This document shows positions 9,001 to 15,309 of a stretch of DNA of 34,061 nt, piece by piece; positions within the stretch are counted from its first letter, which is position 1; each line of letters begins with the position of its first letter. Position numbers and translations under genes: made by a program. A model generated the notes under the pieces. The model ran no database searches and had not been told where the DNA came from. It worked only from the letters and a program-made list of their open reading frames with translations. Source of the DNA: Streptosporangiaceae bacterium (lineage in GTDB: Bacteria > Actinomycetota > Actinomycetes > Streptosporangiales > Streptosporangiaceae); the NCBI GenBank assembly GCA_030041135.1, contig JASHOL010000310.1:1-34061 (forward strand), read 5' to 3'.

Positions 9001-9216
9001 GAGCGTCAGCTCGTCCTCGGTCGCCTTCCTGACAAGGTCACCGACGGTCTCGCCAAATTCGCCGAGCACATCGGCCAGCAGGTCTGGGTCGGCGGCGAAG
9101 GGGTGGTTGCGCGGCGCACGCGACGGCCGCGTTGAACGCGCTGCAGCCGGAAGCTCAGAATCTTCCGCCCACAAAGCGAGCCCGCCGTCAGCCCACAAAC
9201 CATGGATCGCCAGCAC
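6043..9216 (-). CDS. SNF2-family DEAD/DEAH helicase-like ATPase
   Basis: About 1057 residues. Residues 1 to about 560 are the SNF2-associated N-terminal region typical of bacterial (HepA/RapA-like) SNF2 proteins, opening with [18 protein letters not shown]. The ATPase core follows: [10 protein letters not shown] (Walker A Lys near 613, Ser where Thr is usual), [10 protein letters not shown] (motif II), [16 protein letters not shown] (motif III), then helicase-C motifs with [37 protein letters not shown] split by the usual spacing. Such proteins use ATP to translocate on duplex DNA and remodel protein-DNA complexes rather than unwind. I chose GTG 9216 because AGGAG lies 8 nt upstream and the protein then starts at the family's usual N-terminus; a GTG at 9246 is in frame but lacks a close ribosome site. 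It heads an operon with the SWIM protein. Confidence 0.93.
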   Translation of the reverse strand: [1057 protein letters not shown]

Positions 9217-9416
9217 GACCCGCGCTCCTGCAATTGCCGGGACCACCTGGGCAGGAATTTATCTCACCGGCCGCCCCGACACGCCGCGAAACGCGGAGGG
9301 GCGATCCGGGTATCTCGCGGCCCTGCCAGCCGGGACGACCGCGAGCCCGCCGGGGCCACGGCTACCGGCGTCGCGGTCGGGACACGCCGGGCCTGGACAG
9401 CTTCCAGCCCAGTGCG

Positions 9417-9680
9417 TCAGTGGCCGGGCGACACCCCGTTCCCTGATGGTGCCGTCGTAACACTGCCATCGGCCAAGGTGATGGTGCCGTCGGCCTTCTC
9501 GGCGGCCTCGGCCTCGGCTTGAGCTGCCTCGTTCACCTTACGCAGGTGGCGCGACATCGACCGGAAGACGAAGTACAGGATGACGCCCATGCCGAACACG
9601 ACCAGGAAGCCGAGCGTGCCCGGTTGGTCCCACGCGCTCGTGGACGTCGACGATGCCGCGGCCAGGACTGCTACAGACAT
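9417..9680 (-). CDS. Small membrane protein coupled to mca
   Basis: 87 residues with ATG 9680 and GGGAGAG upstream. There is one membrane segment (GTLGFLVVFGMGVILYFVF, about residues 23-41), a basic cytosolic stretch after it (RSMSRHLRKV), then an Ala/Glu-rich helix and a polar tail. The start overlaps the 3' end of mca by 10 nt, so translation is likely coupled. Small one-span proteins next to mca occur in other actinobacteria, but no function is established. The in-frame extension upstream to 9878 lies inside mca in another frame and is not credible. Confidence 0.75.
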   Translation of the reverse strand: MSVAVLAAASSTSTSAWDQPGTLGFLVVFGMGVILYFVFRSMSRHLRKVNEAAQAEAEAAEKADGTITLADGSVTTAPSGNGVSPGH

Positions 9681-10633
9681 ACTCTCTCCCGGATGCCGGC
9701 GAAGAGGTCGTCCTCTGGCAAGCCGGTATCGACAAGTGACCTGGCTCGATGGTAGTCCTCGGTCGGCCAGGCCGCGCGCTGCACCTCGACCGGGCACCTG
9801 AACCAGCCGCCCTCGGGGTCGACCTGAGTCGCGTGCGCGATCAGGGCCTGGTTGCGGGTCTCGAAGTAATCCGCGCACTCAACCCTGGTGGTGATCTCGT
9901 ACGGCCCCTTGCCCCTGCGCGCGGCGTCCTCGTCCTCCTTCGCCCACTCGGCGAGGCGCTCCGCGTAGGGGGATTCCAGTCCGGCCGCGAGCATCGCCGC
10001 GTGCAGCGCCTTGATCCGGTCCAGGTGGAAGGTGAGGAAGTAGTAGAGCTTCAGCGGCTGCCACGGGTCGCCGCAACCTTCGTAGCGGTCGGGGTCCCCG
10101 GCCGCCTCGAAGGCCTCGACCGAAACCTCGTGGCACTTGATGTGGTCAGGGTGCGGGTAGCCGCCGTTCTCGTCGTAGGTGAGTATGACGTGCGGCCGGA
10201 ACTCCCGCACGGCCCCGACGAGCGGGCGGGCGGCGACCTCGAGCGGCTGCAGCGCGAAGCAGCCTTCGGGCAGCGGCGGGAGCGGCTCGCCTTCGGGCAG
10301 GCCCGAGTCGACGAAGCCCAGGAAGCGTTGCTGCACGCCTAGGATCTGACGCGCCTTCTCCATCTCGATCCGCCGGATGGCGGGCAGGTTCGCGCGGATG
10401 TCGGGTCGCTCCATCTTCTTGTTGAGGATGTCGCCGCGCTCGCCGGCGGTCAGCGTACAGACCAGAACCTCGACGCCCTCACGAACGTAGCGGGCCATCG
10501 TGGCCGCGCCCTTGCTCGACTCATCATCGGGATGAGCATGAACGGCCATCAGCCGGAGCTTGCCGCCGTCGGCCGGGCCGTCACAGGACGGGATCTGGCT
10601 GTCGGCTGTGCCTTGGCCAGGAGTGCTGAGCAC
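9671..10633 (-). CDS. mca: Mycothiol S-conjugate amidase
   Basis: 320 residues of the LmbE/PIG-L zinc-amidase fold. The zinc motif is AVHAHPDDESSKG (His34, Asp37), with the third ligand in HPDHIKCHE. The segments ERGDILNKK, YDENGGYPHPDH and EITTRVECADYFETRNQALIAHATQ are diagnostic of Mca rather than MshB. Mca cleaves S-conjugates of mycothiol, releasing a mercapturic acid for export and recycling GlcN-Ins, in the cytosolic detoxification of electrophiles and antibiotics. The GTG start at 10633 has GAGGAGA about 7 nt upstream and adds roughly 25 polar residues compared with the usual start near KLRLMAVHAHPDD. It is followed, with overlap, by a small membrane protein. The presence of mca implies mycothiol production and hence Actinomycetota. 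Confidence 0.95.
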   Translation of the reverse strand: MLSTPGQGTADSQIPSCDGPADGGKLRLMAVHAHPDDESSKGAATMARYVREGVEVLVCTLTAGERGDILNKKMERPDIRANLPAIRRIEMEKARQILGVQQRFLGFVDSGLPEGEPLPPLPEGCFALQPLEVAARPLVGAVREFRPHVILTYDENGGYPHPDHIKCHEVSVEAFEAAGDPDRYEGCGDPWQPLKLYYFLTFHLDRIKALHAAMLAAGLESPYAERLAEWAKEDEDAARRGKGPYEITTRVECADYFETRNQALIAHATQVDPEGGWFRCPVEVQRAAWPTEDYHRARSLVDTGLPEDDLFAGIRERVCL

Positions 10634-10852
10634 GAGAAACTCTCCTCAACGTCATGTCGGTAGAACTGCGACCTGCCGGATGCTAGCCGGTGCCTGCCGG
10701 ACGGCCAGTCTCGCAGCCGCGGCCGCCAGCGGCCGCCATGTGCAAACATCTTCGTCCAAAAGGCGCATCGTCACCGTGGTGGAGAACGCGGCCGGACGGG
10801 CCGGGCATTCCCGGCCGCCGGGCAGGCAGCGGGCAGCCGAAGTCGCCCGCGG

Positions 10853-10924
10853 TCCCCAGTTAGCCGGCGGCCCGCAGTTAGCCCGCGGCCCGCAGTTAGC
10901 CCGCGGCCCGCAGTTAGTCTGCGG
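10853..10924. repeat. Tandem repeat, four 18-bp units
   Basis: Four adjacent copies of an 18-mer (unit CCCGCAGTTAGCCCGCGG) lie at 10853, 10871, 10889 and 10907. Copies 2 and 3 are identical, copy 4 differs at two positions and copy 1 at three. Copy 4 contains the stop codon and last codons of the SGNH hydrolase (minus strand, TAA at 10914-10916). As the period is a multiple of three, each copy places another in-frame TAA downstream. The CCGCGG cores of neighbouring copies are self-complementary and could pair as 6-bp stems, so a role in transcript ending is possible but unproven. Confidence 0.85.
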
Positions 10925-11588
10925 CCGGCAACGGCGCGAGGCGCCTGCCCGCCTCGCCCTCGCCGAACAGCAACTGGGCGAAGGCGGCGGCCAGCGCGCG
11001 GTGGCCCCTGGCATTGGGGTGCAGCCGATCCGCGGTAAACAGGGCCGGGTCGGTAGCCGCGTCCGGCATCGCCCACGCGTCCAGGCACAGGGCCCGGTAC
11101 CGGGCCGACTGGCTCCTGATGATGTCGCTTGCCTGCCGCAGCCGCTGCTGCGCGATGACCACATACTCGGCCGGAAGCTCGACCACGGCGGAAACATCCG
11201 GCAGCGTGCAGGTCAGTACCGTCGCGCCGGTGGCCGCCAGCGCTGCCAGCAGCTTGCCCAGCCTGGCCGTGAATGCGCTCGGGTCGAACTCCCGCAGCCG
11301 GACGTCGTTCATGCCGACGGTGAGGCTGATCAGGTCCGGCCGAAGCTCGGCGACCCGCGGCAACTGGCGGTCAAGCACGGCGGCGACGTCCGCGCCGTCC
11401 ACGGCCAAGTTCGTCAGCTCGCAGTTCCCCTGGGACTGCTCGCAGAGCAGCTCGGCTAGCCTCCGGGCCCAGCCGATATGCCGCCCGTCGGGCCCGACAT
11501 CACCCCGGCCAGCAGTGAGGCTGTCGCCGAGAGCCACGAAGCGGCGCCAGCCAGGTCCGCAGATCTGCGCCGCGCTGGAATAGGTCAT
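10914..11588 (-). CDS. SGNH/GDSL-type hydrolase
   Basis: 224 residues starting at ATG 11588. The SGNH blocks are all present: block I ALGDSLTAG with nucleophile Ser23, block II Gly in the AVDGAD region, block III VGMND with Asn94, and block V DRLHPNARGH with Asp187 and His190. There is no signal peptide, so it is probably an intracellular esterase or lipase of the type often annotated 'SGNH/GDSL hydrolase' in actinomycetes; the substrate is unknown. The gene stands alone, facing away from the GT87 gene, with the 18-bp tandem repeat at its 3' end. Confidence 0.9.
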   Translation of the reverse strand: MTYSSAAQICGPGWRRFVALGDSLTAGRGDVGPDGRHIGWARRLAELLCEQSQGNCELTNLAVDGADVAAVLDRQLPRVAELRPDLISLTVGMNDVRLREFDPSAFTARLGKLLAALAATGATVLTCTLPDVSAVVELPAEYVVIAQQRLRQASDIIRSQSARYRALCLDAWAMPDAATDPALFTADRLHPNARGHRALAAAFAQLLFGEGEAGRRLAPLPAAD

Positions 11589-11765
11589 AAGCTAAGATAT
11601 GCCGTTATCGTGACTGGTCGCGACGGGCCGTAGGGCGCAGGCATTAGGCATCCGTTCCCCGGCCGCGAACGCTGCGAGAAGGCCCCAAGCAGGGAACGAG
11701 GGGAGTCTGCCCCCAGCCGGGCACACTGCCAGACCTCGCCCAGCCGAGAGAAATAGCGTGAACCC

Positions 11766-13055
11766 GTGACGGCTCCCACTGCAGGCGTGACGCGACCGCC
11801 AAGCGTCCCGCCCGGTCCAGCCCTCGGCACCGGCCTGAGAGAGCTGGACATCTCGCGCCCCTGGGCTGTCCGGGCCGCGTGGATCATGCTAGGAGCCGCC
11901 ATTGTCCTGGTCGTGGTGTTCTCGGTCGTGTACAAGCCGCTGGACTTCAGTGTCTACCGCTGGGGTGGCCAGGAGGTAACGCACGGCTTGCGGCTCTACC
12001 TCACGCGTTACGTCCAGGGCCACGACCGGGAATGGTTCACGTACCCGCCGTTCGCGGCAGTCGTCTTCGTCCCCATCGCCGCCGTCCCCGCGGTGATCGG
12101 CCAGGTCGGCTGGCAGCTGCTGTCGCTGATCGCCCTGGCCTGCGCCATCGTGATCACCCTGAAACTCGCGGGCTACCGGCCGTCCCTTACGGTACTGGTC
12201 GCGATGACGGCAGGCGCGATCACGCTCGAGCCGACATATCACACGCTCTACCTCGGCCAGATTAATTTCATCCTGCTGGCGCTGATTCTCATCGATGTCT
12301 GGCGGGCCGCACGCGGCCGGCCGGCCGGCATAGGCATCGGGCTTGCCGCCGCCGTGAAGCTCACGCCGCTGATCTTCATCCCGTTCTTCCTGCTCGCCCG
12401 GCGGTGGAAGGATGCGGCCATCGCCACCGCGACCTTCGTGGCCTGCCAGCTGATTGGGTACTTGATCGCGCCGGAGAGTTCTGGTTACTACTGGCACCAC
12501 CTCTTCTACAACACCGGCCGGGTTGGAGCTCCCTACATCAGTAACCAGTCTCCGTATGCCCTGGTGCTGCGGCTGGCGGGCCCGAGCGCCCATATCGGGA
12601 AGTGGTACCTGGTCATCCCGGCGGTCCTGGGGATCGTCGGGCTGGCGATAGCCGCGGTCCTGGCCAGGCACGACGACTGGCTCGGCGCGGCCACCGTCGC
12701 CGGCACGACCGGCCTGCTGGTCTCACCGATTTCCTGGACGCACCACTGGGTTTGGATCCTGCCCGCCCTCGTCGTCCTGGTACTGGGCGGGAAGCGGAGC
12801 AGGATCGCGGCGCTGTGCGCGTACGTTCTGTTCGTGGTCGCGCCGATGTGGTTCACCCCGCGCGATGGCGGGCCGGGCGAGTACGGCTTTCACTGGCTGC
12901 TGACCCTGGTCGCGAACTGCTACCTGATCGCGGGCCTGGCGTTCCTTCCTTACATGGCCTGGCGGGCATATCTGATGCGCGGCGCCGACACGGGTCGCAG
13001 CGCCGACACGGGTCCCGCGGACGCGGCCGGCGCGCTGGCGGCGGATGTCAGCTAG
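11766..13055 (+). CDS. GT87-family polyprenol-phosphate mannosyltransferase-like membrane enzyme
   Basis: 429 residues with GTG 11766, and about 10 membrane segments from residue 36 onward. The GT-C/GT87 signature is present: KPLDFSVYRWGG in the first outer loop with the acidic residue expected at the catalytic site, then LYLTRYVQGH and FTYPPFAA, and later LGQINFILL and GLAAAVKLTPLIF. GT87 proteins add alpha-1,2-linked mannose (or arabinose) from polyprenyl-phosphate sugar donors on the outer face of the membrane, in PIM, lipomannan or glycoprotein pathways. The C-terminus holds a small duplication (ADTGRSADTG). Its stop interlocks with the convergent gene's stop in CTAG at 13052-13055. The acceptor is unknown. 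Confidence 0.85.
   Translation: MTAPTAGVTRPPSVPPGPALGTGLRELDISRPWAVRAAWIMLGAAIVLVVVFSVVYKPLDFSVYRWGGQEVTHGLRLYLTRYVQGHDREWFTYPPFAAVVFVPIAAVPAVIGQVGWQLLSLIALACAIVITLKLAGYRPSLTVLVAMTAGAITLEPTYHTLYLGQINFILLALILIDVWRAARGRPAGIGIGLAAAVKLTPLIFIPFFLLARRWKDAAIATATFVACQLIGYLIAPESSGYYWHHLFYNTGRVGAPYISNQSPYALVLRLAGPSAHIGKWYLVIPAVLGIVGLAIAAVLARHDDWLGAATVAGTTGLLVSPISWTHHWVWILPALVVLVLGGKRSRIAALCAYVLFVVAPMWFTPRDGGPGEYGFHWLLTLVANCYLIAGLAFLPYMAWRAYLMRGADTGRSADTGPADAAGALAADVS
12982..13014 (+). repeat. Short direct duplication in GT87 C-terminus
   Basis: The 15-mer GCGCCGACACGGGTC occurs at 12982-12996 and again at 13000-13014, an 18-nt period that duplicates an ADTG tetrapeptide near the cytosolic C-terminus. 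It is in frame and should be neutral for the fold. Confidence 0.8.
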
Positions 13056-13492
13056 CGGCTCCGCCAGCGCAAGTACAGCCACGACGCCGCGCCGAATAGG
13101 GGCAGAGAGATCCCGATCAGCAGCAGCCCGCCGGTGAACGCGCTCTCAATGAACTGGCCGGCCACCCGGGCGTCGCCGTAGTAATAGAGCACGTCGACCG
13201 CCATCAGCAGCACGTAGCCCCCGAGTGCGGTAGCGCACACCTGGACTGCGAACCGTGGCCAGCCCGCGGGCACGCGGCGGGCCACGACGCCGGGCGTCCG
13301 GCCGCCGGGACCCACCTCGCGAGTGTCGGCGACGTCTGCTTTGGCGCCCTGGTCGGTCCCCGCCGCCTCCTGCTCACGAGCTCTGATCGCGTCCCGGCGC
13401 AGCACCCGCAGGCCGGCCGCGAGTACCCCCATGAGGATCACGTATCCGGTGCCGATCGGCACCACATCCTGCGACACAAGGTGGGTAGCCAT
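13052..13492 (-). CDS. Membrane protein, DUF6256-like
   Basis: 146 residues starting at ATG 13492. There are three to four membrane segments: GTGYVILMGVLAAGL at 14-28, a charged linker of about 50 residues, FAVQVCATALGGYVLLMAV around 81-99, and a C-terminal hairpin (FTGGLLLIGISLPLFGAASWLYL). The YYYGDARV and FIESAFTGG blocks resemble an actinobacterial family I recall as DUF6256 (tentative). It is downstream of the small DUF6186-like gene (37-nt gap) and probably in one operon with it. No function is known. Confidence 0.72.
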   Translation of the reverse strand: MATHLVSQDVVPIGTGYVILMGVLAAGLRVLRRDAIRAREQEAAGTDQGAKADVADTREVGPGGRTPGVVARRVPAGWPRFAVQVCATALGGYVLLMAVDVLYYYGDARVAGQFIESAFTGGLLLIGISLPLFGAASWLYLRWRSR

Positions 13493-13529
13493 CCTCAGCC
13501 CTCCCTCCCGTCAGCACTCAGATTGCCGG

Positions 13530-13760
13530 TCAAGCGCGGAGGAGGAAGTGCCAGCCGCGGATGAAAAGGTGCCAGCCGAGCCATAGCCACAGCGCGAAGA
13601 GTGCCCACCGGCCCGGCGGATAGCGCATAATTGCCCGGAATGTCGCGCTCAGCGTGGGCACGCTCCCGCTGATGCCGCTCAGCGCGAGCCCCTCCCAGGC
13701 AAAGACCGCGCCGATCAGCACCGCCCAGACTATGTACCCGATCACCGGATGATCTCCCAC
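13530..13760 (-). CDS. Small membrane protein, DUF6186-like
   Basis: 76 residues with GTG 13760, chosen because GGGAGGT sits 4-5 nt upstream; the frame is open to 13847 but those residues look non-coding. Two membrane spans, IGYIVWAVLIGAVFAWEGL and WALFALWLWLGWHLFI, flank a loop with VPTLSATFRAIMRYPPGR. The VPTL...R.PGR...WLWLGWH pattern resembles a small actinobacterial family I recall as DUF6186 (tentative). It is likely co-transcribed with the DUF6256-like gene downstream. Confidence 0.7.
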   Translation of the reverse strand: MGDHPVIGYIVWAVLIGAVFAWEGLALSGISGSVPTLSATFRAIMRYPPGRWALFALWLWLGWHLFIRGWHFLLRA

Positions 13761-14118
13761 GTCGACCTCCCAAGGTCTGGCCGGCCTGCCCGCGGCAGTC
13801 GAAGCCCGGCATCCTCGCGCCCGGTCTATCACTGCAAGCTCTGGCACATCATGAGAAACCGGCCGTTATCTCAAGTCGTGGCCAGCAGAAGCGGATCACT
13901 CGTCAACGCCATCATGACGGGAACGAGGTGTCGCCGGCGCCATCCGGTCCGCCAGCACCTGTCGGCCGAAGGAATTTTGCCCGCTTTCGTCATGGCTTGT
14001 TTAGCCTGGGCCATTGACAGGTACGACCTACTGACCGAGCCTTGTTAGCCTCGAAGGATTACCCCCATGGGCCGCGAGGCCCGCGGACCCTAGCTCCGCA
14101 TCCATCCGAGGAGTACCC
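13761..14118. other. Longest gene-free stretch, upstream of two divergent genes
   Basis: 358 bp between the DUF6186-like gene and greA. I see no credible coding frame, RNA gene or repeat here. The greA side is comparatively AT-rich and contains TTGACA at 14014-14019; the rest holds nothing I can identify. Confidence 0.6.
14014..14042 (+). promoter_or_regulatory. Possible greA promoter (-35 only convincing)
   Basis: A consensus TTGACA (14014-14019) lies 100 nt upstream of the greA start. At 17-nt spacing the -10 position reads GAGCCT, which is weak; a better TAGCCT at 14046-14051 is too far away (26 nt). The assignment is therefore tentative. Confidence 0.3.
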
Positions 14119-14619
14119 GTGACCGAGACCCGCGATGACACCTTTACCTGGCTCACGCAGGAGGCGTACGACCGGCTCAAGGCTGAACTCGATTACCTTT
14201 CGGGTCCAGGCCGGGTCGAGATCGCGAAGAAGATCGGGGCTGCGCGGGAAGAGGGCGACCTGAGGGAGAACGGCGGCTACCACGCCGCCAAGGACCAGCA
14301 GGGCATGCAGGAGGCCAGGATCCGGCAGCTGACGCAGATCCTGGAGAACTCCCGCGTCGGTGAGCGGCCCCGTACGGACGGCGTGGTCGGCCCCGGCATG
14401 ACCGTCACGGTCAGGTTCGAGGGAGACGACGAGGAAGTGACCTTCCTGCTGGCCTCCCGTGAGGAGGTCGGCGCGCCAATCGACGTGTACTCGCCTAAGT
14501 CACCGCTCGGCAGCGCCATCTCCGGCAAGAAGATCGGCGAGACCGCTACCTACACGCTGCCGAACGGGCGTGCCAGTTCGGTCGAGATCATCGACGCCGT
14601 CCCTTACAGCGGCATGTAG
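14119..14619 (+). CDS. greA: Transcription elongation factor GreA
   Basis: 166 residues with GTG 14119 and GAGGAG 5 nt upstream. The N-terminal coiled coil (residues about 14-85) carries the tip motif EEGDLRENGGYHAAKDQQ, whose acidic residues enter the RNA polymerase secondary channel and trigger cleavage of backtracked RNA. The C-terminal FKBP-like domain ends SPLGSAISGKKIGETATYTLPNG, as in all GreA proteins. The gene is followed by a strong intrinsic terminator and appears monocistronic. Confidence 0.96.
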   Translation: MTETRDDTFTWLTQEAYDRLKAELDYLSGPGRVEIAKKIGAAREEGDLRENGGYHAAKDQQGMQEARIRQLTQILENSRVGERPRTDGVVGPGMTVTVRFEGDDEEVTFLLASREEVGAPIDVYSPKSPLGSAISGKKIGETATYTLPNGRASSVEIIDAVPYSGM

Positions 14620-14661
14620 CGCGGACGGCGCATCGGGAAGTTCCCGCCCCGCGTAATTGAC

Positions 14662-14701
14662 AGCGGCGCCCCCGCCCATGTATATGGGCGGGGGCGCCGC
14701 T
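14662..14701 (+). terminator. Intrinsic terminator after greA
   Basis: A perfect inverted repeat: an 18-bp stem with arms 14662-14679 and 14684-14701 and a 4-nt GTAT loop, 42 nt after the greA stop. The stem is almost pure G/C. The T-tract is short (TT then AGGTTC), as is usual for actinomycete terminators. It is symmetric, but only greA ends at it; the next gene starts 26 nt further on. Confidence 0.9.
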
Positions 14702-14727
14702 TAGGTTCAACCGGGAGGGCCTGCCGA

Positions 14728-15273
14728 ATGCGAGTTGTGGACATCGTTATCGGGGCCGGCTGGGCCGTCTTCTGGGTCTACTGGCTCGCAATGTCCGCCG
14801 GCGTCAAGGCGGGCCAGTCCCGATGGGGGCAGTTCGCCGGCTTCAGGGTCGGGCTGATTATTGTCATCCTTCTGCTGCTGCGACTCAGGCTGCTGAAGGG
14901 CAACGTCGTGCACAGTCCGTGGCTCGAGAGCGTCGGACTGGCGATCTGGGTGCTGGGACTGGCCCTGGCCGTCTGGGCCAGGGTCTACATTGGCCGCAAC
15001 TGGGGAATGCCGATGTCGAGGAAAGACAGCCCGGAACTGGTGACGGGCGGCCCTTACCGGAGCATCCGTCACCCCATCTATTCCGGCATCCTGCTCGCGA
15101 TGGTCGGTACCACGGTGGCGGTCAGCCTGTACTGGCTGGTAGCGGTTGTGGTGATCGGAGGGTATTTCGTCTTCAGCGCGGTCCACGAAGAGCGCTATAT
15201 GACCGAGCAGTTCCCCGACTCGTATCCGGCCTACAAGCGCTCGACCAAGATGCTCATCCCGTTCGTCCTCTGA
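14728..15273 (+). CDS. Isoprenylcysteine carboxyl methyltransferase-like membrane enzyme
   Basis: 181 residues starting at ATG 14728 just behind the greA terminator. There are four to five membrane segments, and the ICMT/PEMT active-site signature GPYRSIRHPIYSG (residues about 109-121) is followed by HEERYMTEQFPDSYPAYKRS near the C-terminus, which bind S-adenosylmethionine and the substrate head group. Bacterial members methylate unknown membrane-bound or small hydrophobic acceptors, since bacteria lack prenylated CaaX proteins. There is no partner gene to narrow the substrate. Confidence 0.85.
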   Translation: MRVVDIVIGAGWAVFWVYWLAMSAGVKAGQSRWGQFAGFRVGLIIVILLLLRLRLLKGNVVHSPWLESVGLAIWVLGLALAVWARVYIGRNWGMPMSRKDSPELVTGGPYRSIRHPIYSGILLAMVGTTVAVSLYWLVAVVVIGGYFVFSAVHEERYMTEQFPDSYPAYKRSTKMLIPFVL

Positions 15274-15309
15274 CCATCCCTGAGCCCTTCTGAATCGCCG
15301 CCCCGGTGC

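Noticed and set aside
9284-9296. Small hairpin (CCGCG-AAA-CGCGG) upstream of the SNF2 gene
   Set aside because: Only a 5-bp stem and no T-tract; expected by chance in such GC-rich DNA.
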